Assembly (NCBI RefSeq): GCF_001981525.1
Contig: NZ_MPSB01000005.1
Coordinates: forward strand, 124,001 to 188,000
From: Sphingomonas jeddahensis
Lineage (GTDB): Bacteria > Pseudomonadota > Alphaproteobacteria > Sphingomonadales > Sphingomonadaceae
DNA: 64,000 nucleotides
Direction of reading: 5' to 3'
Shown here: in pieces, positions 25,070 to 34,575 of the stretch
Layout of the letters: each line of letters starts with the position of its first letter
Numbering within the stretch: position 1 is the first letter of the stretch
The notes under the pieces: generated by a model
What the model was told of the DNA's origin: nothing
The model's database searches: none
The model's input: the letters and a program-made list of their open reading frames with translations, nothing else
Translations under genes and position numbers: made by a program

Positions 25070-25541
25070 CATGGCTGCGCCCAGCGCAGCACCACGTCCC
25101 GTCCTGCACGGGATCCGCCGATCCCGCCCGGACGATGGCGCGCGCATCGTGCAGATCTGGCGCGATGCCGTCGATGCGACGCACGACTTCCTCTCGCCCG
25201 AGGATCGGGTCGCCATCGAGGAACTGGTGCGCGGCTTCCTGCCGGACGCGTCATCCTGGCTGGCGGTCGACGAAGCGGATCGCCCGCTCGCCTTCATGCT
25301 GATCGAAGCCGGCCATATGGAGGCGCTGTTCGTCGATCCCGTCTGTCGTGGCACGGGCGTGGGCGCGGCACTTGTCCGCCACGCGCTGGCGCTGCACCCC
25401 ACGCTGACGACGGACGTCAACGAACAGAATGGTCAGGCGGTCGGCTTTTACGAGCGGATGGGATTTCATCGCACCGGACGATCTCCGACCGACGATCAAG
25501 GCAGACCCTATCCGCTGATCCATCTGAGATATGACGGGTAA
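25062..25541 (+). CDS. yjaB: GNAT N-acetyltransferase, YjaB-like
   Basis: A 159-residue acetyltransferase closely patterned on E. coli YjaB: VDATHDFLSPEDR, ELVRGFLPDASSWLAVDE, DPVCRGTGVGAALVRHAL (acetyl-CoA loop) and TTDVNEQNGQAVGFYERMGF all align in order. The substrate is unknown. The ATG at 25062 overlaps the yqgE stop by 8 bases; a second ATG at 25071 is possible. Nothing indicates truncation. Confidence 0.85.
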   Translation: MPDMAAPSAAPRPVLHGIRRSRPDDGARIVQIWRDAVDATHDFLSPEDRVAIEELVRGFLPDASSWLAVDEADRPLAFMLIEAGHMEALFVDPVCRGTGVGAALVRHALALHPTLTTDVNEQNGQAVGFYERMGFHRTGRSPTDDQGRPYPLIHLRYDG

Positions 25542-25601
25542 CTAGCCCAAGGATGCCGAACCACGTCGACCCCGCGCCCCAAACCGCGCTCCCAAACCCG
25601 C

Positions 25602-25692
25602 CGTCACCCTGAACTCGTCTCAGGGGCCACCCATCCACCGGCGCGGCCATCGCCTGTGGCGCGGTGGATGCTGAAACAAGTTCAGCATGACG
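25602..25692. repeat. Paired repeat, CCTGAACTCGTCTCAGG type, copy 1
   Basis: CGTCACCCTGAACTCGTCTCAGGGG opens and GCTGAAACAAGTTCAGCATGACGG closes the element; each arm is a hairpin in itself (CCTGA/TCAGG, GCTGAA/TTCAGC). A second copy is at 26752-26842. The 390-base gap after yjaB (25542-25931) holds this element and no convincing gene. Confidence 0.75.
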
Positions 25693-25931
25693 GCGGCTAA
25701 GGTGGGCGCTTCCGCGTCGAGCGCCGACAGGCGAGGCGGGAGGAAGGCGTTTCTTGCAGAGTCGCCGATCGGGAGCCGGAACCCGACCCATAGCCGGTCA
25801 CGATCGACGGTCGCGCGCTTCGTCCTCGCCACCGACGTGCCGAAGACAGCAACCTATCACTGAGGCGAAGGCGGCGCGGGGTCGGCGGCCTCGCCTTGCC
25901 CGTACGCTGGCGCGACAGTCGCCGTGAAAGG

Positions 25932-26144
25932 ATGACGTTGCGCCGTCTGAGTTATTCAGCCTTCTTCATCACGTTCGGTGTGGGTATAGGCAAGTCCTGC
26001 CAGTACGCTGCTGTGGGATATCTCGGCGCGCAGATGGGCTCCGAACTGGCGTCCTTGGTAGGATTGGCGCCCTTCATCATCACGCTCGCCGCGCTGAAAG
26101 CACGCTATCCTCGCTATTTCACGCTCCAGAGCCGCGTCTCATAA
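25932..26144 (+). CDS. Small hypothetical membrane protein
   Basis: A 70-residue frame starting MTLRRLSYSAFFITFGVG with two hydrophobic stretches (SAFFITFGVGIG and LASLVGLAPFIITLAAL) separated by a short loop, ending RYPRYFTLQSRVS. AAAGG directly abuts the ATG, so translation may be weak or start elsewhere. No family was recognised. It may be an actual small inner-membrane protein or a chance frame in a sparse region. Confidence 0.4.
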   Translation: MTLRRLSYSAFFITFGVGIGKSCQYAAVGYLGAQMGSELASLVGLAPFIITLAALKARYPRYFTLQSRVS

Positions 26145-26239
26145 GCACCAACTTCCGGCCGTTCACGCTCGTTGATTAGGCTTCAGGAAGTAAGGCAGCT
26201 AACGCCCACTTGCGGGCATTCCGCGCCACCATAAAAAGA

Positions 26240-26593
26240 ATGTTGATGCGCCTCCCCCCTTTGCTCTTGATTGGCCCGTTGCTGCTGTCGTGTGGAACCC
26301 GGCCAGAGACGATCGGCTACTTCAACGAAGTCACCGGTCTGCCGCTCTGCCAAGGTGCGACTGTTCGGAACATAAACGCTGACGCGCCCGACCGTTCACC
26401 GGGCTTTGACAGCATCTACATCGTGCTAGTTGAGATGCCGCGGGTCTGCGAAAGTGGGTTTCGTCGCGCAACGGAACGTCGGATCAGTACTGTGTGCGAC
26501 GGTGCCAAGCGTTGTGCGGGGCACACCGCCGAAGGTGACTTCATCGAAGTCCAACCGCTCCAAGTAGGATTCCGCGTCACTCGTTCAACGTGA
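26240..26593 (+). CDS. Predicted lipoprotein, unknown function
   Basis: A 117-residue frame beginning MLMRLPPLLLIGPLLLSCGTRPET. This is a lipoprotein signal with lipobox LLSC, so the protein is likely anchored in the inner or outer membrane. Four more cysteines lie in CQGAT, RVCESGF and TVCDGAKRCAG, which could form disulfides in the periplasm. No family was recognised. Its base composition is less GC-rich than its neighbours. Confidence 0.5.
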   Translation: MLMRLPPLLLIGPLLLSCGTRPETIGYFNEVTGLPLCQGATVRNINADAPDRSPGFDSIYIVLVEMPRVCESGFRRATERRISTVCDGAKRCAGHTAEGDFIEVQPLQVGFRVTRST

Positions 26594-26751
26594 GCACAAA
26601 TGGCGCCTTTCATCCAAACAGCCGTTCGCGATCGGCTCGGCGGCTCCCGAAAGCGGAAGGTCCGCTAACGCCCATCTGGCATGCGCGAAGAACAGCATGT
26701 CTGCTCTTCGCGATCGTTCAAGCACGCCAAACGGCGCCTTCCCATATCCGG

Positions 26752-26842
26752 CGTCATCCTGAACTCGTTTCAGGGTCCACCCGCCCGCCCGAGCGGCCGT
26801 CACCTCCAGCACGGTGAATGCTGAAACAAGATCAGCATATCG
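26752..26842. repeat. Paired repeat, CCTGAACTCGTTTCAGG type, copy 2
   Basis: GCGTCATCCTGAACTCGTTTCAGGG opens the element; the right arm TGCTGAAACAAGATCAGCAT is decayed relative to copy 1 at 25602-25692. It occupies part of the 617-base gap between the lipoprotein gene and ahcY; apart from the palindrome at 27101 I see no other feature there. Confidence 0.7.
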
Positions 26843-27100
26843 GCAGACCAAGACGAACACTGCGCCAGCCACCTCCACCCATCCGCACGCGCCTCGCGTT
26901 TACTGTCCTACACACCCCTCCACGGCTAAACTCTCCCCCATGCCCGGCCACGTCCCACCCGCGAATGTTGACACTTGTTGGAGAAAAACGCGCCACGGCC
27001 TCAACTTCCTCAACATTCGCGGCGCCGCAGCCACGGTCGAGCGCTCGACGACAGCCGGGGCGGGCGTCCGCCAAACGCCAGAGCAAACCCTGGCAGCCTC

Positions 27101-27120
27101 ATATAAAGATATCTTTATAT
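27101..27120. promoter_or_regulatory. Perfect 20-bp palindrome in the ahcY leader, candidate operator
   Basis: ATATAAAGAT directly followed by ATCTTTATAT is a perfect palindrome in A/T-rich DNA surrounded by GC-rich sequence. It lies 90 bases before the ahcY start, a typical operator position. The GATATC core resembles sites of ArsR-family regulators, including SahR, which in several proteobacteria represses S-adenosylhomocysteine recycling genes; the match to a described SahR consensus is from memory. No regulator gene is next to it. Confidence 0.65.
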
Positions 27121-27210
27121 TTGTATTCACCACCACCCGCCGCTATGTGCCCGCCCATGCCGGCCGGTGATCCGTGCCTTGGCCGGCGTCACAGTTCCTG
27201 GAGACCCCTT

Positions 27211-28629
27211 GTGGCCACCGCTCTCGATCGCCCCACCACTGATTATGTCATCAAGGACATCGGCCTCGCCGATTTCGGCCGCGCCGAGATCAACATCGCC
27301 GAAACCGAGATGCCCGGCCTGATGGCGCTGCGCGAGGAATATGGCGCGTCGCAGCCGCTCAAGGGCGCGCGCATCACCGGCTCGCTGCACATGACGATCC
27401 AGACCGCGGTGCTGATCGAGACGCTGACCGCGCTGGGCGCCGACGTTCGCTGGGCGACGTGCAACATCTTCTCGACGCAGGACCATGCCGCCGCCGCGAT
27501 CGCCGCCGCCGGCATCCCGGTGTTTGCGGTGAAGGGCGAGAGCTTGGCCGATTACTGGGACTATGTCGGCAGCATTTTCGACTGGGATGACGGCAACGGC
27601 CAGACCGCGAACATCATCCTCGACGACGGCGGCGACGCGACGATGTTCGCACTCTGGGGCGCCAAGCTTGAGGCTGGCCAGTCGTTCGGCGAGCCGGAGA
27701 ATGCCGAAGAGGTCGAGTTCCAGCGTGCGCTCAAGGCGTTCATTGCCAAGAAGCCGGGCTATCTGACCGAGACGGTGAAGAACCTGAAGGGCGTTTCGGA
27801 AGAGACCACCACCGGCGTCCACCGCCTGTACGAGATCGCCAAGAAGGGCGAGCTGCCGTTCCCGGCGATCAACGTCAATGACTCGGTCACCAAATCGAAG
27901 TTCGACAACCTTTACGGCTGCAAGGAATCGCTCGTCGACGCGATCCGCCGCGCCACCGACGTGATGCTCGCCGGCAAGGTCGCCTGCGTCGCCGGCTTCG
28001 GTGACGTCGGCAAGGGTTCGGCGCAGTCGCTGCGCAACGGCGGCGCGCGCGTGCTCGTCACCGAGATCGATCCGATCTGCGCGCTGCAGGCGGCGATGGA
28101 AGGCTTCGAGGTCGTGACGATGGACGAGGCGGTGAAGCGCGCCGACATCTTCGTCACCGCGACCGGCAACGCCGATGTGATCACCGCCGATCACATGAAG
28201 GCGATGAAGCCCATGTCGATCGTGTGCAACATCGGCCACTTCGACAGCGAGATCCAGATCGCGGCGCTCGACAATTACGACTGGACCGAAGTGAAGCCGG
28301 GCACCGACCTGGTCAAGTTCCCGGACGGCAAGCAGATCATCATCCTCGCCAAGGGCCGGCTGGTAAACCTGGGCTGCGCGACGGGCCACCCGTCGTTCGT
28401 GATGAGCGCGTCGTTCACCAACCAGACGCTGGCGCAGATCGAGCTGTGGACCAAGGGCGAGAACTACAAGAACGAAGTGTACGTTCTGCCCAAGCACCTC
28501 GACGAAAAGGTTGCGGCGCTGCACCTGGAGAAGCTCGGCGTGCAGCTGTCGAAGCTGACGCCGAAGCAGGCCGGCTACATCGGCGTCTCGGTCGATGGCC
28601 CGTTCAAGCCGGATCACTATCGCTATTGA
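27211..28629 (+). CDS. ahcY: Adenosylhomocysteinase
   Basis: A 472-residue S-adenosylhomocysteine hydrolase, splitting SAH to adenosine and homocysteine in the activated methyl cycle. Blocks seen: [21 protein letters not shown] near residue 60, [17 protein letters not shown] near 225, the NAD loop [10 protein letters not shown] near 265, and [13 protein letters not shown] near 395. The GTG start has GGAG 7 bases upstream. The frame is open much further upstream, to 26818, but the added part has no family residues and crosses the palindrome, so it was rejected. It includes the 40-residue insert typical of bacterial and plant enzymes. Confidence 0.95.
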   Translation: MATALDRPTTDYVIKDIGLADFGRAEINIAETEMPGLMALREEYGASQPLKGARITGSLHMTIQTAVLIETLTALGADVRWATCNIFSTQDHAAAAIAAAGIPVFAVKGESLADYWDYVGSIFDWDDGNGQTANIILDDGGDATMFALWGAKLEAGQSFGEPENAEEVEFQRALKAFIAKKPGYLTETVKNLKGVSEETTTGVHRLYEIAKKGELPFPAINVNDSVTKSKFDNLYGCKESLVDAIRRATDVMLAGKVACVAGFGDVGKGSAQSLRNGGARVLVTEIDPICALQAAMEGFEVVTMDEAVKRADIFVTATGNADVITADHMKAMKPMSIVCNIGHFDSEIQIAALDNYDWTEVKPGTDLVKFPDGKQIIILAKGRLVNLGCATGHPSFVMSASFTNQTLAQIELWTKGENYKNEVYVLPKHLDEKVAALHLEKLGVQLSKLTPKQAGYIGVSVDGPFKPDHYRY

Positions 28630-28654
28630 TCCGCTTGTTTATCGATCAAAGGAT

Positions 28655-28683
28655 GGGGCGGGCCGCGAGGCTCGCCCCTTTAT
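28655..28683 (+). terminator. Rho-independent terminator after ahcY
   Basis: GGGGCGGGCC (28655-28664) pairs with GGCTCGCCCC (28669-28678) around GCGA, one G-U pair included, and is followed by TTTATTG. It begins 26 bases after the ahcY stop. Confidence 0.75.
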
Positions 28684-28859
28684 TGTTCGGGATGGAAGGT
28701 TGCCACTTCCTCTTTCGTCATGCTGGCCTTGCGCCTGGATCGAAGGTTCGGCGAGCGTTGTCGCTGGATGATCGGGCAACAGCGCGTGCGGACGGTTGGA
28801 GCCCGGCGCGAGGCCGGAAAGACAGCGACGAGAGAAGGCGATCAGTAACCCCCAATAAT

Positions 28860-28950
28860 CATGCCGGGCTTGTCCCGGCATCCAGTCTTCCGCGCATCCG
28901 ACGCCGCGTGGTAAGCGGAACCCTGGACCCCAGCACAGGGCTGGGCGACG
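28860..28950. repeat. Paired palindromic element, ATGCCGGGCTTGTCCCGGCAT type
   Basis: The left arm is CATGCCGGGCTTGTCCCGGCATCCAG, almost identical to that at 5663; the right arm has CCCAGCACAGGGCTGGG. It fills the gap between ahcY and the convergent hydrolase. A decayed single arm (CGTCATGCTGGCCTTGCGCCTGG) precedes it near 28717. Confidence 0.7.
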
Positions 28951-28972
28951 CGTAAGTCAAGGCCGCCTTGGC

Positions 28973-29995
<1,023 letters not shown>

Positions 29996-30038
29996 CCCAT
30001 CTCTCCTATCGTTCGCTTTTGCTACTATCTTGGCGTAG

Positions 30039-30980
30039 ATGATTGCCGTCGTCCATCACCCCAATTACGTCACCGAGGCGCCTGCCCGCTCCACCTATCG
30101 ATGGGGCAAGAACGGGGCGATCCGCGATCTGCTGCGCGCCGAGGGCGAAGCGATCGCCTGGCATGAGCCGGCGCCTGCACCCCGCCCGTGGGTCGAGGCC
30201 GCGCACGATCCGGACTATGTTGCGGAAGTGCTGGAAGCACGCGTGCCCCGTGAAAAGGAGCGGCGGATCGGCTTTCCCGTCACCGCCACCGTGGCTCGCC
30301 GTGCGCAACTGGTGCCGGCCGGCACGTATCTCGCTGCACAACTAGCGCTGCGGCATGGCTTCGCTGCCAACACCGCTGGCGGCAGCCACCATGCGCTTGC
30401 GGCCACCGGTGCGGGCTATTGCGTGTTCAACGATCTCGCGATCGCCGCCGTCCAATTGGCGGCGGAGGGTAAGCGCGTGCTGATCGTCGATGTCGACGTT
30501 CACCAAGGGGACGGCACGGCGGCGCTCACTGCCGGTCACCCCGATATCGCCACCTATTCGATGCACGCCGAAAAGAACTTCCCCGCGCGCAAGGCTCGGT
30601 CCACGCTCGACGTGCCGCTCGCCGACGGCACGGACGACAGTGCTTATCTCGCCGCGCTCGGCGCGACGCTGCCGGCGTTGATTGACCAGTTCGCGCCCGA
30701 TCTGATCCTCTACCAGGGCGGCGTCGACCCGTACGCCGGTGACCGGCTTGGTCGCCTTTCGCTCACCGATAATGGCCTCGCCCAGCGCGATCTGCTGGTT
30801 GCGAAGCACGCGCTTGCCCGTGGCCTGCCTCTCGCGAGCACGGTGGGTGGCGGCTATGGTGATGACGTGCTGGCGATCGCGCGTCGGCACGTCGACGTAA
30901 TCCTGCGGCTCGGGCGTGCCTACCTGACACGCCGGCAAGACGCCGCACCCTCTTTCGCAAGTCCGCGCACCGGTGCATGA
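30039..30980 (+). CDS. Histone deacetylase-like amidohydrolase
   Basis: A 313-residue zinc amidohydrolase of the HDAC superfamily. GGSHHALAATG holds H117/H118, DVDVHQGDG the zinc ligands D153 and H155, YQGGVDPYAGDRLG the third aspartate, and VGGGYGDD the catalytic tyrosine. Bacterial members remove acetyl groups from polyamines, small amides or proteins; the substrate here is not known. The CFA synthase gene begins 9 bases after its stop, so they are probably one transcript. Confidence 0.88.
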   Translation: MIAVVHHPNYVTEAPARSTYRWGKNGAIRDLLRAEGEAIAWHEPAPAPRPWVEAAHDPDYVAEVLEARVPREKERRIGFPVTATVARRAQLVPAGTYLAAQLALRHGFAANTAGGSHHALAATGAGYCVFNDLAIAAVQLAAEGKRVLIVDVDVHQGDGTAALTAGHPDIATYSMHAEKNFPARKARSTLDVPLADGTDDSAYLAALGATLPALIDQFAPDLILYQGGVDPYAGDRLGRLSLTDNGLAQRDLLVAKHALARGLPLASTVGGGYGDDVLAIARRHVDVILRLGRAYLTRRQDAAPSFASPRTGA

Positions 30981-30989
30981 GCGCGCGCG

Positions 30990-32210
30990 ATGCACGCCAT
31001 GGTCGAACACCCGCGATCCCAACCCTTCTGGGCACGCCGCCTGGCGCCGGTGTTCCACCGCCTGCTCGATCGGATCGACGCCGGTCTGGCGGAGGGAGCG
31101 ATCGAGGCGACGCTGCCCGATGGCACGCGCCGCCTGCTCGGTGGGCGGCGCGATGGGCCAGTGCCGATCGTCACGATCGTCCGCTGGCGTGCCCTCCGTC
31201 GGCTCGTCACCGGCGGCTCGATCGGCTGGTATGAGGCATGGGCGGACGGCGACTGGACCAGTCCCGATCCCGTTCCCTTGTTCGATCTTTTCATGCGCAA
31301 CCGCGCAACGCTCGGCAACCTCGCCCGCGCGAAGCGCGGCGTGCGGCTCGCGGCGAGGCTGCTCCATGCGTTGCGCCACAATGATCGACGCAACGCGCGC
31401 CGCAACATCGCCGCGCATTACGATCTGGGCAATGATTTCTATAAAAGCTGGCTCGATCCGACGCTGACCTATTCCAGCGCGCTGTTCGCACCCGGGGACA
31501 CGCTGGAGGCCGCGCAGCACCGCAAGCTCGCCGCGATCCTTGATCGCGTCGCGGTGCCGCCCGGCGGCAGCCTGCTCGAAATCGGCTGCGGGTGGGGCTC
31601 GCTTGCGGAGGCGGCGGGGCGGCGCGGCATCGGCGTGCGTGCGATCACCCTCGCCCAGGAACAGCAGCGCCACGTTGCAACACGCACCGCCGGCCTGCCG
31701 GTGGCGGCGTCGATCACCGATTATCGCGACGTGACCGGCCAGTATGACGGGATCGCCTCGATCGAGATGGTCGAGGCGGTCGGCGAGCGGTATTGGCGCG
31801 ATTATCTCGCCGCCATCGCCCGCGCGCTCAAGCCTGGTGGGCGGGCCGCGATCCAGTTCATCAAGATCGCCGACGACATCTGGCCATCCTATGCCGGCAA
31901 CGTCGATTTCATCCAGGCGCACGTCTTTCCTGGCGGCATGCTGATCCACGAGGCGCAGTTCCGAGCGCTGGCGCAAGAAAACGGCCTTGCTTGGCAGGAA
32001 CGCCACGCTTTCGGCCTCGACTATGCCGAAACGCTGCGGCTCTGGCGCGAGCAGTTAGACGCGGCCGTGGCCGACGGTCGCCTGCCGCAGCGGTTCGACC
32101 AGCGCTTCATCCAGTTGTGGCGTTATTACCTGATGTATTGTGAAGGCGGTTTCCGCGGCGGCGGCATCGACGTGGTGCAGGTAACGCTGGTGAAGTCGGG
32201 CTCGCCCTAA
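30990..32210 (+). CDS. cfa: Cyclopropane-fatty-acyl-phospholipid synthase family methyltransferase
   Basis: A 406-residue SAM-dependent enzyme. NIAAHYDLGNDFYKSWLD (about 139-156) and LTYSSALF are CFA signatures, LEIGCGWGSL (196-205) is the SAM loop, and IEMVEAVGERYWRDYL near 255 is the active-site block with the glutamate. It most likely methylates unsaturated acyl chains of membrane phospholipids to cyclopropanes in stationary or stressed cells. CFA-like enzymes with other substrates exist, so the exact product is uncertain. The C-terminal YYLMYCEGGFRGGGIDV motif is complete. Confidence 0.9.
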   Translation: MHAMVEHPRSQPFWARRLAPVFHRLLDRIDAGLAEGAIEATLPDGTRRLLGGRRDGPVPIVTIVRWRALRRLVTGGSIGWYEAWADGDWTSPDPVPLFDLFMRNRATLGNLARAKRGVRLAARLLHALRHNDRRNARRNIAAHYDLGNDFYKSWLDPTLTYSSALFAPGDTLEAAQHRKLAAILDRVAVPPGGSLLEIGCGWGSLAEAAGRRGIGVRAITLAQEQQRHVATRTAGLPVAASITDYRDVTGQYDGIASIEMVEAVGERYWRDYLAAIARALKPGGRAAIQFIKIADDIWPSYAGNVDFIQAHVFPGGMLIHEAQFRALAQENGLAWQERHAFGLDYAETLRLWREQLDAAVADGRLPQRFDQRFIQLWRYYLMYCEGGFRGGGIDVVQVTLVKSGSP

Positions 32211-32262
32211 CAGTCACCCAGTAAAGCGGTGAGTGCGTTACCGCCCTGTAGCCCGCCGTGTT

Positions 32263-32350
32263 CGTCACCCCGGGCTTGACCCGGGGTCCTGCTGCCTAGC
32301 CCCAGTGCCAAAAGATGAAGCGGGACCCCGGATCAAGTCCGGGGTGACGA
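32263..32350. repeat. Paired inverted repeat, GTCACCCCGGG...CCCGGGGTGAC type
   Basis: The left arm starts GTCACCCCGGGCTTGACC; the right arm is GACCCCGGATCAAGTCCGGGGTGAC. Each arm forms its own hairpin and the two can also pair with each other. Near-identical to 63091-63180. It separates convergent cfa and the ABC-F gene. Confidence 0.85.
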
Positions 32351-32386
32351 GAGATTATGCAAAGACCTCCACCGATATAACCGGCG

Positions 32387-34240
32387 TCACGCTGCCTCCA
32401 GCGCCTCGGTCGCCTCCAACCAGCGCGCCTCTACTTCCCCGATCTTCTCGACCACTGCCGCCCGCCGCTTCATCAGCTCGCCCGTCGTTAGCCCCGCCAG
32501 CGCCTTGTCGGCATGCGACGGGTCGGACATCGCCAGATCGATTGCCCCGCGCTCGGCGCCGAGCCGGGCGATCTCCGCCTCGGCATCCTTGGCGGTCTTG
32601 CGCCACGCCTTGTCGCTTTCGCGCTTCTCGGCCGCCGCCTTCTTGTCTTCCTTGCTGCGCGTCTTGCCTTCGGTCTTGGGCTCCTTGGCGAGGATGAAAG
32701 CGACATAATCGTCCAGGCTGCCGTCGAACTCGCGCGCGGTGCCGCCATCGACCAGCACCAGCCGGTCGGCGGTCATTTCCACCATGTGCCGGTCATGGCT
32801 CACGATCAGCACCGCGCCCTTATATTCGTTCAGCGCCTGCACCAGCGCTTCGCGCGCATCGACGTCCAAGTGGTTGGTCGGCTCGTCGAGGATCAGCAGA
32901 TGCGGCGCCTCGCGCGTGATTAGCGCCAGCGCGAGCCGCGCCTTCTCGCCGCCCGACATCTTGCCCACTTTGCCCGTCGCGCGATCGCCCGAGAAGCCGA
33001 ACCGCCCAAGCTGCGCTCGCACGGCGGCGGGGGAGGCACCCTTCATCACGCGCGTCATATGGGCGAGGGGCGTGTCATCCGAGTCGAGCTCTTCCACCTG
33101 ATATTGGGTGAAATAGCCAACCTTCATCCGGTTGGTCGCCGCCATCGTGCCGTCCATCGGCGCGAGCTGCGCCGCGATCAGGCGGGCAAAGGTGGTCTTG
33201 CCGTTGCCGTTGCGTCCCAGCAGTGCGATGCGATCGTCCGGATCCATCCGCAAATTGAGCCGGCGCAGGATCGGCGTTTCGCCATAGCCGACGCTGGCAT
33301 GATCCAGTGTAACGAGCGGCGGGCGCAAGGGCTCGGGATCGGGAAAGCCGAACGACAGCGTCGGATCGTTCGCCAGCTCCGCGATCGGCTGCATCTTGGC
33401 CAGCATCTTCGCGCGGCTCTGCGCCTGCTTCGCGGTGGAGGCTCGCGCCGAGTTGCGCGCGACATAATCCTGCAGCTTGGCCCGCTGCACGTCCTGGTTC
33501 GCCTTGGCCGCCGCGATCTGCGCCATCCGCTCCGCACGCTGGCGCTCGAATGAATCATAGCCGCCGGTGTAGAGCGTCATTTTGCCCGCCTGCAGATGCA
33601 GGATGTGATCGACGACGTTGTTCAGGAAGTCACGCTCATGGCTGACCACCACGATCGTCGCCTTGTACGAGCGCAGGAAATCCTCCAGCCACATCACCGC
33701 TTCGAGATCGAGGTGGTTCGACGGCTCGTCGAGCAGCAGCAGGTCGGGCTGCGAGAAGAGCAGGGCGGCCAGCGCGACGCGCATCTTCCATCCGCCGGAA
33801 AAGCTGTCGAGCGGCTGGTTCTGCGCGTCCTCGTCGAAGCCGAGCCCCAGAAGGATCTGCGCCGCGCGCGCCGGGGCGGTATAGGCGTCGATCGCGATCA
33901 GCCGCTCATAGATGTCGCCCAACTTCTCCGGGTCCTGCTCCGTCTCGCTCTGCTCCATCAGCGTGGCGCGTTCCACGTCCGCGGCCAGCACCGTGTCGAA
34001 AGGTGTGGCCTCGCCTGCGGGTGCCTCCTGCGCGATATAGCCGATACGCGCGCCGCGCGGCTTGTCGATCGAACCGCCGTCCGGGTCGATCTGCCCGGCG
34101 ATCACCTTGACCATCGTCGACTTGCCCGCGCCGTTGCGCCCGATCAGCCCGACGCGGCTGCCCGGCGGCAAAGACGCGGAGGCGCCGTCGAGGATTGCGC
34201 GCCCGCCAAGGCGCACCGTGATACCGTTGATCGTCAGCAT
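32387..34240 (-). CDS. ABC-F family ATPase (YheS/Uup-like)
   Basis: A 617-residue protein with two ABC ATPase domains and no membrane segments. First domain: Walker A GLIGRNGAGKST around 31-42, SGG signature at 148-150, and Walker B LLLLDEPSNHLD at 167-178, with Ser where ABC-F proteins usually have Thr. Second domain: LLGRNGNGKTT, MSGGEKARLALAL and LLILDEPTNHLD. The inter-domain linker contains a charged, alanine-rich helical region. The C-terminus (about 525-617) is a Lys/Glu-rich coiled coil. ABC-F proteins act on translating ribosomes; the layout is most like E. coli YheS. Confidence 0.88.
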   Translation of the reverse strand: MLTINGITVRLGGRAILDGASASLPPGSRVGLIGRNGAGKSTMVKVIAGQIDPDGGSIDKPRGARIGYIAQEAPAGEATPFDTVLAADVERATLMEQSETEQDPEKLGDIYERLIAIDAYTAPARAAQILLGLGFDEDAQNQPLDSFSGGWKMRVALAALLFSQPDLLLLDEPSNHLDLEAVMWLEDFLRSYKATIVVVSHERDFLNNVVDHILHLQAGKMTLYTGGYDSFERQRAERMAQIAAAKANQDVQRAKLQDYVARNSARASTAKQAQSRAKMLAKMQPIAELANDPTLSFGFPDPEPLRPPLVTLDHASVGYGETPILRRLNLRMDPDDRIALLGRNGNGKTTFARLIAAQLAPMDGTMAATNRMKVGYFTQYQVEELDSDDTPLAHMTRVMKGASPAAVRAQLGRFGFSGDRATGKVGKMSGGEKARLALALITREAPHLLILDEPTNHLDVDAREALVQALNEYKGAVLIVSHDRHMVEMTADRLVLVDGGTAREFDGSLDDYVAFILAKEPKTEGKTRSKEDKKAAAEKRESDKAWRKTAKDAEAEIARLGAERGAIDLAMSDPSHADKALAGLTTGELMKRRAAVVEKIGEVEARWLEATEALEAA

Positions 34241-34329
34241 GCGCGTGCCTTACGGCTGAAAGACCGTCAGGTCGAGCATCACGCTCAGCCCGCGCGAACG
34301 ATGCGCTTCGACACGTGCCTCCTGCTATC

Positions 34330-34360
34330 CGTCATCCCGGACTAGATCCGGAGTCCCGCT
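34330..34360. repeat. Single arm of the CGTCATCCCGG repeat family
   Basis: CGTCATCCCGGACTAGATCCGGAGTCCCGCT is one arm only, with the inner hairpin CCGGA/TCCGG. The rest of the 335-base gap 34241-34575 between the ABC-F gene and the TonB receptor shows no gene; the receptor promoter must lie within it but no clear -35/-10 pair was found. Confidence 0.6.
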
Positions 34361-34575
34361 TCTTCTTCCCACCTGAAGGTGGCTCCCCTTCACCCCTGTG
34401 GCATCTGTGTAACAGCTGTGGCGCGATCGCTCGTCTGGCCACATTCCGTCACAAACCGGTCTCAATCGCGGCCTAGCCGCAGCTCAAGGGACCGACCGAC
34501 GACTTGCCAGGCCTCGCGCGAGGCACACGGCGGCGTGCGCATCCCGACCGCAGAACGAACTACAAGGGGAATATC

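Noticed and set aside
26818..27210. N-terminal extension of about 131 residues on ahcY
   Set aside because: The frame is open, but the extension is Pro/Arg/Ser-rich without family similarity, crosses a repeat and the A/T-rich palindrome, and the GTG at 27211 has a proper ribosome site.
27000..27210. SAH or SAM riboswitch before ahcY
   Set aside because: I looked for the conserved aptamer pairing and motifs and did not see them; the only strong signal is the A/T palindrome.
27127..28617. 496-codon open frame opposite ahcY
   Set aside because: Antisense shadow of a highly conserved gene; no family match.
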